Shown piece by piece: positions 23,055-34,447 of a stretch of DNA of 64,000 bases. Every line of letters begins with the position of its first letter. The first letter of the stretch is position 1. The position numbers and the translations under genes were made by a program. This DNA is from Colocasia esculenta (taxonomy: Eukaryota > Streptophyta > Magnoliopsida > Alismatales > Araceae): positions 66,267,207-66,331,206 of the forward strand of contig CM024766.1 of the NCBI GenBank assembly GCA_014218235.1, given 5' to 3'. Below the pieces are notes generated by a model. The model saw nothing but the letters and a program-made list of their open reading frames with translations. It was not told the DNA's origin and did no database searches.

Positions 23055-23066
23055 TAGTATCAGAGC
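23055..23066 (+). promoter_or_regulatory. Primer binding site of element B
   Basis: TAGTATCAGAGC, one mismatch (G to A) from the Met-tRNA complement TGGTATCAGAGC, two bases after the LTR end. Confidence 0.85.
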
Positions 23067-23127
23067 GAGGTTTCTCCGATTTACTGTCTTAATTGGTTGA
23101 TCTCACGATCAGGAGATTCTCGATCAC

Positions 23128-25155
23128 ATGGAATCTAACAAGGGGTATATGGTCGAGGGACATTCAGTGACCAGGCAACCCTTCTTTGATGGCACGGATT
23201 ATCCTTACTGGAAAAATCGAATGCAGGTGTTTCTGAGAGCTCAAAATTTCGAGCTATGGAAAATTGTCAGCAATGGAGCATACACCCTTCCCGAGGACGA
23301 AGATACCTGGACGAAGGACCAGATTGCAAAGGGAACTCTCAACTGGAGCGCCCTGAACATGATGCAGTGCGCAGTGCATCCCAAGGAGTATTCAAGAGTC
23401 TCCACATGCACCTCAGCAAAGGAGATGTGGGACAAGCTTGAACTCATATATGAAGGTACGTCCGAGGTAAGGGAAACCAAAGCAAGCATGCTAGTTTCTG
23501 AGTATGAAATGTTTAAGATGAATAATGATGAAACTATCTCAGATATGTTTGCTAGATTCATGTTAATAATAAATGGATTGAAAGGTCTTAAGAAAGAATA
23601 CTCAGAAAGTGACTTAGTGAGGAAGATACTTCGGTCTCTTCTATCCTCATGGAACACTAAGGCCACTATCATTGAGGATTCAAAAGACCTCTCAATAATG
23701 AAATTGGATGAACTAATTGGATCCCTGATGACATATGAAATAAATGTGAAAAGGAAAGAAACTGAAGAAAACCCAAAAAGGTCAATTGCCTTAAAAGCTT
23801 CAAACAAAAGTTCTTCTAGATCCAAACAGGATGTTCAACAGGAAAGTGATGAACCTGAAACGTCTAGTGATAGTGAAAATGATGAAATGGCCATGCTCAC
23901 TAGACAATTCAAGAAATTCCTCAAATTCAAAAGGAAAGGCTCAGGTAATTCCAAATCCTTCCAAAAGAAAGATTTTTCAAATAAATTTGAATCTAACAAA
24001 AAATCTGACATTGTATGCTATGAGTGCAAGAAACAAGGGCATATGAGAGGAGAATGCCCCGTACTTAAGAAGAAGTTGAAGAAAGAAAAATTCACCTTCA
24101 AGAAAGCCAAGGCAATGTTGGCAACTTGGAGTGATGAAGATGAAGACGAGGACGCACAAGAACCCTCTGGAGATGAAGAAATTCAGTGTCTAATGGCTAG
24201 AAGCGACGACTCCAATGAGGTAAACTCTTCCTTTGAAACTTATACTGTTGATGAATGGGAAGAAGCATACACTGTCCTGTTTGAAAAATTCTGTGAATTC
24301 AAATCTGAAAACAAGGCATTGAAAAAGAAAATCAATTCTTTTGTTCATAACACACACAATAATGAACAAGTTGTTGCCTTAACTAAAGAAATTGAAATGA
24401 TGAAAATTGATGAGGAAGCTCACATTGAAGAAATGGACTGTTTGAAAACAAAATTGCAAGAAATTCAAAAGGAAAAGGAAAGTCTGACTAACTCTCTTGA
24501 ATCTCTTCAAAATGAACATAAAGAAACTAAGAATAAGTTGGAACAAGCTGAAAAAGACCTTAAAGGAAAATCTGAAGATTTAACAAGGTTTGTAAAGGGA
24601 AAGCAAAATCTTGATGCTATTCTAGGATCAAATATCTTTGTTAGAAAACATGGAATTGGATATCAACCAGTAAAACAAAAGAAAATGGGAGAGACGTTGA
24701 TAACTTCTTTTGATGATTCTAGCCCAAGCACAAGCTATCAAGTCCCTTCCAAGAATCAGAAAGATCAAGTCCCTTCAAAGAATCAGAAAGGTCAAGCCAA
24801 GGGTAAGAAACAGGAACCCAAGAAAATCAGTTCAGCTGTTAAAACAACTAAGAAATCTGTCAACAACCCCAAACAGGGTTGTCGACAGGTCTGGAAATGT
24901 GCTTCCAAAGAAAAGCTAACCAGGCAACAAAAGGGTAAAATGCCCATGCATGTTCCTCAAAATAACAAACCCACTGTTTTGGAAAAATCTTCATTATGCA
25001 ATGTCTATAATAAAGTTGGGCACAATGCAAAACAATGCTGGAATAATCCAAATAAACTGAAAATCAAACAAGTTTGGATTCCGAAGCATTTACTTTTTGG
25101 CATGAATGATACATTGGGACCCAAAGTAATTTGGGAACCAAAACCTCTTGTCTGA
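23128..25155 (+). CDS. Sirevirus B gag, 675 residues, open
   Basis: Start is the first ATG after the primer site (MESNKGYMVEGHSVTRQPFF). Residues 1-240 form the Ty1/copia gag (UBN2-type) capsid region (YWKNRMQVFLRAQ, EMWDKLELIYEGTSEV, SETISDMFARF-like). A CCHC knuckle is at C297, C300, H305, C310. An acidic segment and coiled coil (about 400-490) follow. A second knuckle near 624-637 has lost its second Cys (CNVYNKVGHNAKQC, Tyr for Cys). GTCAAC (24859) and GTCGAC (24881), 22 bp apart, sit in the coding sequence before it. It would form virus-like particles that package element RNA. The protein is open although pol is not. Confidence 0.88.
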   Translation: MESNKGYMVEGHSVTRQPFFDGTDYPYWKNRMQVFLRAQNFELWKIVSNGAYTLPEDEDTWTKDQIAKGTLNWSALNMMQCAVHPKEYSRVSTCTSAKEMWDKLELIYEGTSEVRETKASMLVSEYEMFKMNNDETISDMFARFMLIINGLKGLKKEYSESDLVRKILRSLLSSWNTKATIIEDSKDLSIMKLDELIGSLMTYEINVKRKETEENPKRSIALKASNKSSSRSKQDVQQESDEPETSSDSENDEMAMLTRQFKKFLKFKRKGSGNSKSFQKKDFSNKFESNKKSDIVCYECKKQGHMRGECPVLKKKLKKEKFTFKKAKAMLATWSDEDEDEDAQEPSGDEEIQCLMARSDDSNEVNSSFETYTVDEWEEAYTVLFEKFCEFKSENKALKKKINSFVHNTHNNEQVVALTKEIEMMKIDEEAHIEEMDCLKTKLQEIQKEKESLTNSLESLQNEHKETKNKLEQAEKDLKGKSEDLTRFVKGKQNLDAILGSNIFVRKHGIGYQPVKQKKMGETLITSFDDSSPSTSYQVPSKNQKDQVPSKNQKGQAKGKKQEPKKISSAVKTTKKSVNNPKQGCRQVWKCASKEKLTRQQKGKMPMHVPQNNKPTVLEKSSLCNVYNKVGHNAKQCWNNPNKLKIKQVWIPKHLLFGMNDTLGPKVIWEPKPLV

Positions 25156-28100
25156 TCCACATATGCAGGAATGCCTAGCAGCCCCAAAACAAAACAAATG
25201 GGACATGGATAGTGGCTGCTCGAGGCACATGACAGGCGACAAAGATAAATTTTGTTTGCTGGTGGAAAAAGACGGAGGTCAAGTTGTTTTTGGAGGTAAC
25301 AATAAAGGCCAGATCATTGGTTCGGGTAAGGTTGATAAGTATGCCTCCAATTCAATAGACAATGTACTATTAGTTGATGGTCTTCGCCATAACTTGCTTA
25401 ACATAAGCCAACTGTGCGATAAAGGTCATAAAATTGTATTTGAATCAAATTCATGTCAAATTGTTGATAAGGAAATAGGAAGTCTTAAATTTTTTGGAAA
25501 AAGAGTTAACAACATTTATTTGGTTGATCTAGATGATCCAGAAAATGAAAATTTGTGTCTTGTTGCAAGTAAACAGGATGAGCTTACCTTGTGGCATCGT
25601 AGGCTTGGGCATGCAAGCTACAATGTCTTACACAAGAACATGAGGCTGAAACTGGTAAATGGACTTCCTGAAATTTCCTTCAATAAGAATGAAAATTTTT
25701 GTGATGCATGTACATAGGGAAAACAAACCCGTAAATCCTTCAAATCAAAAGCACCGGTAAGTACCTCCAAACCTTATGAATTGTTGCACATGGACCTTTT
25801 TGGACCTACTAGAACACTGAGTCTTAATGGAAAATGATTTGGTTTTGTCATTGTAGACGATTTTTCTAGGTTTACTTGCGTAAAATTTCTGGCTCATAAA
25901 AATGAAGCACTGAAAATCTTTGAAGAATTCTTTAATAAGATTGAGCATAAATGTTAATAAGATATGCTCAATCCGCACTGATCATGGGGGAGAGTTTGAT
26001 AACAACTCATTTTCTGATTTTTGCAGGCACCAAGGAATAGAACACCTATTTTCCTCTCCAAGGACTCCGGAGTAAAATGGTGTAGTGGAGAGAAAGAACA
26101 GAACCCTGGTGAAAATGGCTCGTACTCTTTTGGTCGAAAGTCAACTACCAAGGAGTTTTTGGGCAGAAGAGATAAACACCTCATGCTACATTCCCAACAG
26201 AGCCATGGTAAGACCTGTGATAAAGAAAACCCCCTACGAACTGCTAAAAGGTAAGAAACCCAGTATTGGGTATTTCAGAGTTTTTGGCTCAAAAGTGTTT
26301 ATTCATAACAATGATAAAGTTGATTTAGACAAATTTGAAGCCAAAAGTGATCAAGGTATTTTTCTTGGATACTTAGAACACTCTAGAGCATATAGGGTGT
26401 TTAACGTTAAGAATAAAACTGTGGAAGAAACTCCACATGTTGTTTTTTATGAGTATCATGCAAAGACTAACACTGAAAACCTTCACAGGACTCAAGATGG
26501 AGATGCAGAAACAACGCTTGAGGAACTACAAGCAAAAGCAAAAGGAACTTCTAAAGTAGTTTCTAAAAATAAAAGTGGTTATCTTTGCAGGTACAACGAT
26601 GAAGATGATGAAAATCTGTTCAGAAAACAAGATATTGAATCTGAAGAAGATCCACAAGAGGAAGAGCCTCAAGATGAAACTCCTCAAGCACACCCTCCTC
26701 CAGAACTACCTCCACAAGATCAACTTCCACAAGTCCAAGATCAACCCGGTCCGTCAACAATCACCAATGTGAGGTATTCCAAAGATCACCCACTTGAGAA
26801 TGTGTTAGGGAATATAAATGATAAAGTTCAAACTAGGTCTCAGGTTAGACAAATAGTTGAACAAGATCATTTAGCTTTTGTCTCTCAAGTGGAACCAAAA
26901 AATGTTGAAGAGGCCCTAACAGAAAATTCATGGATTGATGCTATGCATGAGGAACATGGTCAATTTCAAAGAAACAATGTGTGGAGTTTAGTTCCCAAAA
27001 CCCCTGAGATTTCTGTCATAGGAACCAGATGGGTCTTTAGGAATAAACTAAATGAAGAGGGTAAAGTGGTGAGAAATAAGGCTAGACTGGTGGCAAAAGG
27101 ATACAATCAAGAATTTGGTGTGGACTTTGAAAAATCCTTTGCCCCTGTAGCTAGACTTGAAGCAGTGAGAATCTTATTGGCAGATGCATGCTCACATAAG
27201 TTCAAACTTTTTCAAATGGACGTTAAAACTGCTTTCTTGAATGGCTACATTAAAGAGAAAGTCTATGTCTCTCAACCACCCGGTTTTGAAAATACTGAAA
27301 TGCCTAACCATGTTTATAAACTGCACAAGGCTCTCTATGGTTTGAAATAGGCACCCCGAGCTTGGTACGACAGATTGAGCAATTTTTTGGTGAGTAAAAA
27401 CTACTCAAGAGGTGAAGCAACATGAAGATGGCTTCTTCATTAATCAAGAAAAATATGTAAAGGAGCTCTTGAAACGCTTTCAATTTGAGCAAGCCAAACC
27501 TGCTTCAACACCAATGAGCACAAGCATAAAATTGGAAAATGATGAGAAAGGTAAACCGGTAGATGCAAAGCAATTCCGAGGTACGATTGGCTCACTCCTT
27601 TATCTTACTGCAAGTCGACCCGATATACAATTCAGTGTTTGCCTTTGCGCTAGATATCAATCTAGTCCAAAGGAAAGACATTTGGTTGCAGTTAAGAGAA
27701 TATTCAAATATCTCTCAAGTACGTATGATTTGGGTCTTCGGTATCCAGCAGGAAGTAGCTTTGACTTGATATCATATTCTGATCCTGATTATGCTGGATG
27801 TAAGATAGACAGGAAAAGCACTAGTGGGTACTGCCAATTACTTGGTTGTTGTATAGTTTCGTAGGCATCTAAGAAGCAACACTCGGTTGCACTCTACACT
27901 ACAGAGGCAGAGTATGTTGCTGCGGGGAGTTGTGTGGCTCAAGTGTTGTGGATAAAAAGTCAATTGTCTGACTACAATATTGACATTGGATGCACACCTA
28001 TCTTATGTGACAACACTAGTGCCATCAATCTTTCAAAGAACCCAGTCCAACACTCTAGGACAAAACACATTGAGATTAGACATCACTTCTTGATAGATGA

Positions 28101-28233
28101 AGTAGCCAACAAATCCTTGGAGCTCAGCTTCATACCCACTAATAAGCAATTAGCTGATATTTTCACAAAACCATTGGCTGAGGATAGATTCACAACACTG
28201 AGAAGAGAATTAGGATTGTGCAAACTGCAATGA
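25148..28233 (+). pseudogene. Sirevirus B pol, broken; RT active site deleted
   Basis: Protease ([13 protein letters not shown]), integrase finger ([11 protein letters not shown]), core ([30 protein letters not shown]), RT ([15 protein letters not shown]), and RNase H ([14 protein letters not shown], [13 protein letters not shown]) ending ADIFTKPLAED. Damage: TAG at 25715-25717, TGA near 25836, frame breaks near 25950, a stop before NGVVERK, TAG at 27348-27350 (ALYGLK-stop-APRAW, CAG to TAG), and TAG at 27862-27864 (Trp). Near 27411 about 62 codons, including YVDD, are missing; SRGQVD of the family jumps to KQHEDG. It cannot make reverse transcriptase. Confidence 0.9.
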
Positions 28234-30256
28234 AGCCCATACCAAACTTTGAAGTATTTGTTCTTTGTGTGCACAAACTATGAGGTATATCAAATGGTGA
28301 TCTGTGGAAGAACAAGTTATACTTATTTGGAAACTATCATTATGCGTGAGAAAACATTCTCCGCCACGTATCCATAGTCAAGTTGCAAATAAGGGTCATC
28401 TACTTTGAATTAGGTATATAGATTCTTTTCAATTTGCCAATTCATTTTTGCAAACAAATAGATTTTTGTGATGGTCTATCCTTATTCATGAACATGTGTG
28501 CAATTGCTTGCTAAACCTGTGCAAATGTGTCTTGAATTGCTTGCATGTTGAGTCTTCACATGCACACACTATGGGGGAGCTAGATTAAGGAAGATGAGTG
28601 ATTTTTAAGGGAAACTATCCATTTTTCATTGCTTCACCTCCTTGGCATGGGACTCAAATGATATCTCTCATATCTGCTTCCAACACCCTTCTCACATCTC
28701 CTGTCGATAGCCCCACTACTTGCTGTCGACAGCCCCTAGCAGGATTCCTCATCCCGAACTCACAATCCTTCAGTCTGTTCACATCTGTCGACAGACCACC
28801 CTGTATCTGTCGATAGACACAACCCACCTGAACTCAGATAATTCAACTCTGTTCGACTCTGTCGACAGTCTCCCATTGGCTGTCGACAGATGCACCTTTT
28901 ACTGAGTTTTGCTTGTCCCGTCTCAACATACTTCATGAGCATGCTTCACTAATGTATCTAAGGTGCAAATTGGTGACTTACTTAAGTTATAATCTTTCAT
29001 ATCCATATAATATCAACGACATTGTCCAAATCACAATGATTTTGACATACCATTTTCTTGTGAGTCTAGGTTGTATCATTTTGAGTACATTTAACAAAAT
29101 ACATGAGTCTAACTTACCTCACTTGAATAACTCCCTTGTGGAATATCATGTTTTTCAAGTAATGTGCTAAGTCCAAAGGTTATTGAATGCTATGTCTTGC
29201 ATTGGCTTTTATGCTTTAACTAACTCTTGACCTTGATTTTCAAAAGAAATAATCAAATAGGAGAAAAGCTACCTATTTCGCAAAAACAAAACAAAAAAAA
29301 ATCAAGTGTATCAAATACAATAAGGGAATAAAGGCAGAGCAATGATGAGTATTGCTGAGTAACCGAGGATATGGACATCACAAATGTCTATCTTCACGTC
29401 AAAAGGCTTACTCATTATCTCTGTATGATGGTCTGATGGTCACTTTCACTAAGTAACTGGGGATACCGGCATTACCCATGTCTATCTTCACGTAAAAAGG
29501 TCATAGTGATCATAATTACCACCTTCTCTCTTACTGTTTGTTTAGGTACAAATCACCAAAAAAAAAAAGAAATAGAGTGTAGCCTCCTCAATTTTTTTTT
29601 TTTTAAGGCCAAGCTGTTGATAATGAAAAATTGCCCATGTAGACATCTTTTTCATACACCTTTAGATTGTCACATACTAAGAAATATGTTCTTTTGCAAT
29701 GGTTTTATTCAAGCGGTCTATTTTATTCTCCTATGTCTTTTTTGTTCAGTGTAGTCCTTATGCTGCAACTTGAGAGTCCGGGGAATATTATTTCACAACC
29801 ATTGTCGATAATTGACATGTCCTAATTATTAGTGGATATGACATTTTATAATGTGTATTTACCTATTTTCCATCTTATATACACATTGGATGCTCATTGC
29901 CTTGAAAAATCCTGTCAAAATACATCACTGGCACACTTTCTGCAAGTGCCTGTCGATAGGGCATTATTCACATGTCGACAGCCGGCGGCAGGACCTGTTT
30001 TGGAAGCCCAATGGGCGGCCATCTAGGGTGGATTTTTTGGGTCCCAGTGCTTTCAAATCCCTTCCCACTTTCTTTAAAAGGACCCCACGACCCTTTCCTC
30101 CCTTTTCCACTTCCAAAAACTCCCTCCTCCTTCCATCTTCACCCAAACCCTTTCTCTCCAGGGCGCAGAGCAGAGTCTTCCTCTTCGGGTGTCTTCTCCT
30201 GCTCGTGTTTCCCTCCACCTTTCACATCCCTCTCTACTCCGAGATTCCTCTTTCTG
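28234..30256 (+). other. Spacer between pol and third ORF of element B
   Basis: Non-coding. Holds ATGGGGGAGCTAG (28571), like a polypurine tract, then palindromes at 28703 (GTCGAT), 28725, 28787, 28809 (GTCGAT), 28861 and 28882, again in 21-22 bp pairs, and another pair at 29952 (GTCGAT) and 29974, 280 bp before the third ORF. Two imperfect copies of a sentence-like segment (ATGGACATCACAAATGTC type) occur at 29360-29510. No other gene seen. Confidence 0.7.
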
Positions 30257-31504
30257 ATGGCTCCCAAGAGCAAGAAACTTGTCTCCTGTCATCGTCCTCG
30301 TTCTCCTCAAGTCGGAGAGGGTTCCAGGGCTCACACCGAGTGCCGGACGAAGCATCGGGATGATCAGCTGCTAGAGCTCCTTATTCCTCCAAATCTGAAA
30401 CTTCTCAATGTTCATGGCACCTTCACCAAGTTCGTGCAGCCCAGATACGTTGATTTCGTGTCTCTGGAAGACATGTTTCCTGGGCTGCAGCCCCTTTTTG
30501 ACACCCAGAGCTGGTCTCCCTTCTGCTATTCTCACAAGCGGTACTCTCCAACTGCTATGACGGAGTTCTACAACAACCTCCGGGAAACCACTCACGGTGT
30601 TCTTTATACCAAGGTGAAAGGCACCCCATTTCTGATCACTCCTAATCTTTTCTCCGTTGCACTTCAAATTCCAAATACTGGCATTGATATCATGCAACAT
30701 CATCCTTTGGCATCTGAGTACTACACACTCATCACTCAGCAGCCATACGATTCATCTAAAGATTGTGTGCAACCGAATGCCAACTCCTTCTCTCCTCTTC
30801 ATCGTCTCATCCACCAAATCTTCACCACAATCATAGTCCCCAAGGATGGTAGTCGGGAACTTGTGACTGCCATTCACAAATCCCTTTTTCACGCCTTTCT
30901 TAACTGTGAACAAGTCAACCTACCACGCCTTTTACTCTCTCACATCCGGGTATGCCTTTGCAATTCCAATAGGTCTATGCCTTATGCATGTCCAATCACT
31001 TCTCTTTTTTTGTTCATCGGCATCCAAATCTCCAAAGAAGAGATGACCAACCTCAAGTCTCGTAGCTCCTTTGATCTCACTGCTGCTCACAAGATGGTCT
31101 ACAAATTGATTGATGGGGTTGTGTCACGAGAACTCAAGGGTAAGGGACCGGCCATTGCTGAGGGTGATGACGAAGATGACGTTGTTGATGATGGTGAGGA
31201 TGCTAATGAAGACTCCCAGTCCGAGTCAATAGATGCTCCGGGTGATAAAGATGACGATGCTGCTGATGACCAAGCGCCTGCTGAGCTCTCTCTTCGAGAT
31301 TTCATCACTGCTCAAATGGCACAAATGCAGCTTCAAATGACCACAGGCTTTCAGCAGCTAAATGAACGATTGGACACTGTTGATACAAGCATTGAAGCAC
31401 TAGCTGATACACAAGTCCAGCTTCAGCTCAGACTTACTAGACTCTCCACAAAGATTCAGGAGATTCGTCAGGCCTCTGCACCGTCGGGCAATGATGCTGC
31501 TTAG
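30257..31504 (+). CDS. Sirevirus B envelope-like third ORF, 415 residues
   Basis: ATG at 30257 (MAPKSKKLVSCHRPRSPQ) fits the position of starts in A and C; the frame is open further upstream but without homology. Basic N-terminus; globular domain with FPGLQPLFDTQSW, EFYNNL, KVKG, LHRLIHQIFTTIIVPKDG and MPYACPITSLFLFIGI; an acidic Asp/Glu/Ala linker (about residues 300-345); a C-terminal coiled coil (LNERLDTVDTSIEALADTQ). No signal peptide or membrane span. Collinear with the ORFs at 10213-12246 and 40008-41700. Function unknown. Confidence 0.78.
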   Translation: MAPKSKKLVSCHRPRSPQVGEGSRAHTECRTKHRDDQLLELLIPPNLKLLNVHGTFTKFVQPRYVDFVSLEDMFPGLQPLFDTQSWSPFCYSHKRYSPTAMTEFYNNLRETTHGVLYTKVKGTPFLITPNLFSVALQIPNTGIDIMQHHPLASEYYTLITQQPYDSSKDCVQPNANSFSPLHRLIHQIFTTIIVPKDGSRELVTAIHKSLFHAFLNCEQVNLPRLLLSHIRVCLCNSNRSMPYACPITSLFLFIGIQISKEEMTNLKSRSSFDLTAAHKMVYKLIDGVVSRELKGKGPAIAEGDDEDDVVDDGEDANEDSQSESIDAPGDKDDDAADDQAPAELSLRDFITAQMAQMQLQMTTGFQQLNERLDTVDTSIEALADTQVQLQLRLTRLSTKIQEIRQASAPSGNDAA

Positions 31505-31723
31505 AGAGTTTAGGTGTCCACTGTGTTTGGGTCATAGTCGTGGTCATGGTCTTGTTCTTGATGTACTAGTTTGCTTTCTTGGTCATGTTATTCTCTTCCT
31601 TGCAATTCCTTTTGTCACGTTGTCACTACATTTTGTAACTGTGTGTAATGCTTGACACTTCAATGAAAATCACACTTATTTGCTCTATTCATGTGTGTAT
31701 GACGTGTCTTTTTGGATGTTGTC

Positions 31724-31795
31724 AAAAGGGGGAGCAACATATTTACATTAATTGTGCATTAATTGAAATTTTGTCATCATCAAAAAGGGGGAGAA
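31724..31795 (+). promoter_or_regulatory. Two polypurine tracts of element B
   Basis: AAAAGGGGGAG at 31724-31734 and AAAAAGGGGGAGAA at 31782-31795; the second directly precedes the 3' LTR (TGTTGGGTT). Both follow TGTCA or CATCATC. Confidence 0.85.
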
Positions 31796-32749
31796 TGTTG
31801 GGTTTACATGGATTTATATTTGAGATGTTTGTTTTTGATGATGAGCAATCAATGAGCATTTCATGAACAATACAATTTCATGTGATATGTATGTGTGAAA
31901 CATGTTAAGAATGACAAGTCAAGCAAATGTTAATCAAGAATCACATGTTTAATTTGATCATCTAAATGTTCACATTATCTCACTAACAATGCTCTTAAAT
32001 GTAGGTGAGATTGCATGCAACAATGTACCAAAACAAGAGCAAAAAGATCAAGAAAAGCACTAAAGACAAGTACCTGTCGACAGCCCCAAAGATGCATGTC
32101 GACAGCCATGCACAGACAGATCTAATAGGGTACTGGCAATATGTACCTATCGACAGCCCCACTGATGCCTGTCGACAGATCTACACAGACAGAACAAACA
32201 GGCTCCTGGCAAAGGTGTGCCTGTCAACAGACTCAAGTCGCATGTCGACAGATCCACACAGGGAACTGCCTCCCGGAAAGCCCAGCCTTCTGCCTTCTGC
32301 AAGTCTGTCTACATATGTCAACAGATGCATTCCTTGCCGTCAACAGACGAAGAGAAAATCTCAATACGAGATCTCCATATGTTTCTGACTTGGGTGTTTC
32401 CTTTTACCACGACTATCCATACTTGAACACCCATATAAAAAGAACTCTTTGGAGTTATTTTCGTACAGAAGCAGCCACAACACAAAACCCTAAGCAAAGT
32501 CTCAAGAGAGAAGATCTTTCTGCTGCTCTGCTTCAACCGCTCGTCCAGGCAAACAAAGAGACATTCTCTGAACAGGATTGAAGCTAGATTGTCCATCTCT
32601 CAAGCTTCTCCATCAACTGATACCTGTCAAGACGAAGCTTGAAGCACATCGGGACGATCATCTGAAGAGTTCCACATCAGGATTTGAAATCTCAACTCTG
32701 AACTCTTCTTTATCTTTGTTTTTCATATCTAGTGTATGTGTGTTGTTGA
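31796..32749 (+). repeat. 3' LTR of element B, left part
   Basis: Homologous to 21670-22620. Several palindromes have decayed at their CpG (GTCAAC in place of GTCGAC, for example near 32224, 32317 and 32340). Ends at 32749 with GTTGA, the target site of element C. Confidence 0.93.
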
Positions 32750-32947
32750 TGATGAACAGTCCATCCCCATGTACTTTTAAATTAATTACTTGCCTATTTT
32801 GGTGATAAACAAAACACTGTCAAAAGTTTCTCTAACCTTGTTTATCTAGCCATAAGCACAGGAATTACCCAAAGAAAGTCAAGCATTTGTGGTAAGTCTT
32901 ACATACATCTTTTTTCAGAAGAGCCATAATAATTCCTTCAGAAATTA

Positions 32948-33310
32948 TAACGACTCTGTAAGTTATCGTAACGACTTCTTCAGAAGTTATAACGACTTGC
33001 TCATTATAACGACTCTGTAAGTTATCGTAACGACTTCTTCAGAAGTTATAACGACTTGCTCATTATAACGACTCTGTAAGTTATCGTAACGACTTCTTCA
33101 GAAGTTATAACGACTTGCTCATTATAACGACTCTGTAAGTTATCGTAACGACTTCTTCAGAAGTTATAACGACTTGCTCATTATAACGACTCTGTAAGTT
33201 ATCGTAACGACTTCTTCAGAAGTTATAACGACTTGCTCATTATAACGACTCTGTAAGTTATCGTAACGACTTCTTCAGAAGTTATAACGACTTGCTCGTC
33301 ATAACGACTC
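32948..33310 (+). repeat. 59-bp tandem array with TAACGAC words, element C LTR
   Basis: Six full units start at 32948, 33007, 33066, 33125, 33184 and 33243, with a variant at 33302. Each unit holds TAACGAC three times, at offsets 0, 21 and 42. The matching array in the 3' LTR starts at 44015 with the same number of units. Confidence 0.93.
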
Positions 33311-34305
33311 TGTAAGTTGTCGTAACGATTTCTTTAGAAAGTTACAACGACTTGCCATGTTTCATAACGATTTCTTTTGAGAGCTACAACGACTTGCCAT
33401 GTTTCATAACGATTTCTTTTATCATCTGTTATAGAACGACTTGGTTGTGGTAACGATTTCATAAGTTATCATAACGACTTCTTATCAGTCTACAGCAACT
33501 TGATCATAACGATTCTATCAGATTTTCACAACGACTGCATAAGTCATGTTTCCATTAATTAAATGTTTTTCCTTGATTTAATCTACGTTGAATAGTCAAA
33601 GTCGCATCTCGTCTGATTGACTGCCATGCATTTAATAAAGACTGAACGTATCTCTGCATGGACACAGAACATATCTTCCATTCTCGTGTATTCTCTGCAT
33701 GCATCTTTTAGAACGATAAAGTATTACTACTATATTTGTGTCTATCTGCTTTGACGTTGATTGACATCTGGAGATAGTATAGCTGTCTACCATTAAAGCT
33801 CAACCTTGCAGAACCTTAAGGATGTACTATCCTACAACAACGGACACAGAAGGAACTACAAGCAAACTCAGAAGATCTTATCTCTTTGCGTGCTCCAAAG
33901 AACAAAAGACTGTTGACAGGAAGCTTCCACAAAACCTTCAGTCTAACGTACACCAAAGCTGTGAGACAACGGTCATCTCCTTGTCCTCATTCAAATCGGA
34001 GATACAAATACAAGATGAAGCTCGGAAGACAAACGATGAGAGATTTAATTCATATTGAAGAGCGGCTAGAACTCTGCAGCTTTCAAGTCTTCGAATTTTT
34101 CTCTAGAGCCAGAAATTCAGTCTTTTCGATCTTGGCTCTTAGCTCCCTGTGCTGTGAGAAGAAAAATTAAGGAAGAGCTAGTTTAGTTCTGAGAGAGTGC
34201 ACTTTGTGTAGATCTTCGTCTCTCAGTGCTTGTAGCTTCAGATTGAGTTTTGTAAAAGCTTGATCTAGGGGCTAGTCTTTTTCTCTCAAGAATTTTCCTG
34301 TGTTA

Positions 34306-34447
34306 TTCCCTTCGTGTGTGAAGGAAGACCTGGTGGTTTCCAGGGTGGTGTTTTTCCCTTCGTGCGTGAAGGAAGACCTGGTGTTACCAGGGTGTTGTGT
34401 TCCCTTCAGGGGTGAAGGAAGACCAGCTAAGCTGGGTGGTTGTTTTT
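34306..34447 (+). repeat. Three tandem stem-loop units near the end of the C LTR
   Basis: Units at 34306-34353, 34354-34399 and 34400-34447. Each has a stem CCTTC/GAAGG with a 6-base loop and a second stem, CCTGG/CCAGG in units 1 and 2 and CCAGC/GCTGG in unit 3. The change keeps the pairing. Same units in the 3' LTR at 45373-45514. Position suggests the R/U5 part of the transcript, just before the primer site. Confidence 0.8.

Noticed and set aside
32948..33310. CRISPR-like regular repeats
   Set aside because: Units are head-to-tail with no unique spacers and lie inside an LTR of a plant retrotransposon.
33822..34170. Small ORFs in the C LTR (also at 44889-45237)
   Set aside because: They differ in frame content between the two LTR copies near a substitution cluster, have no homology, and precede the primer site.
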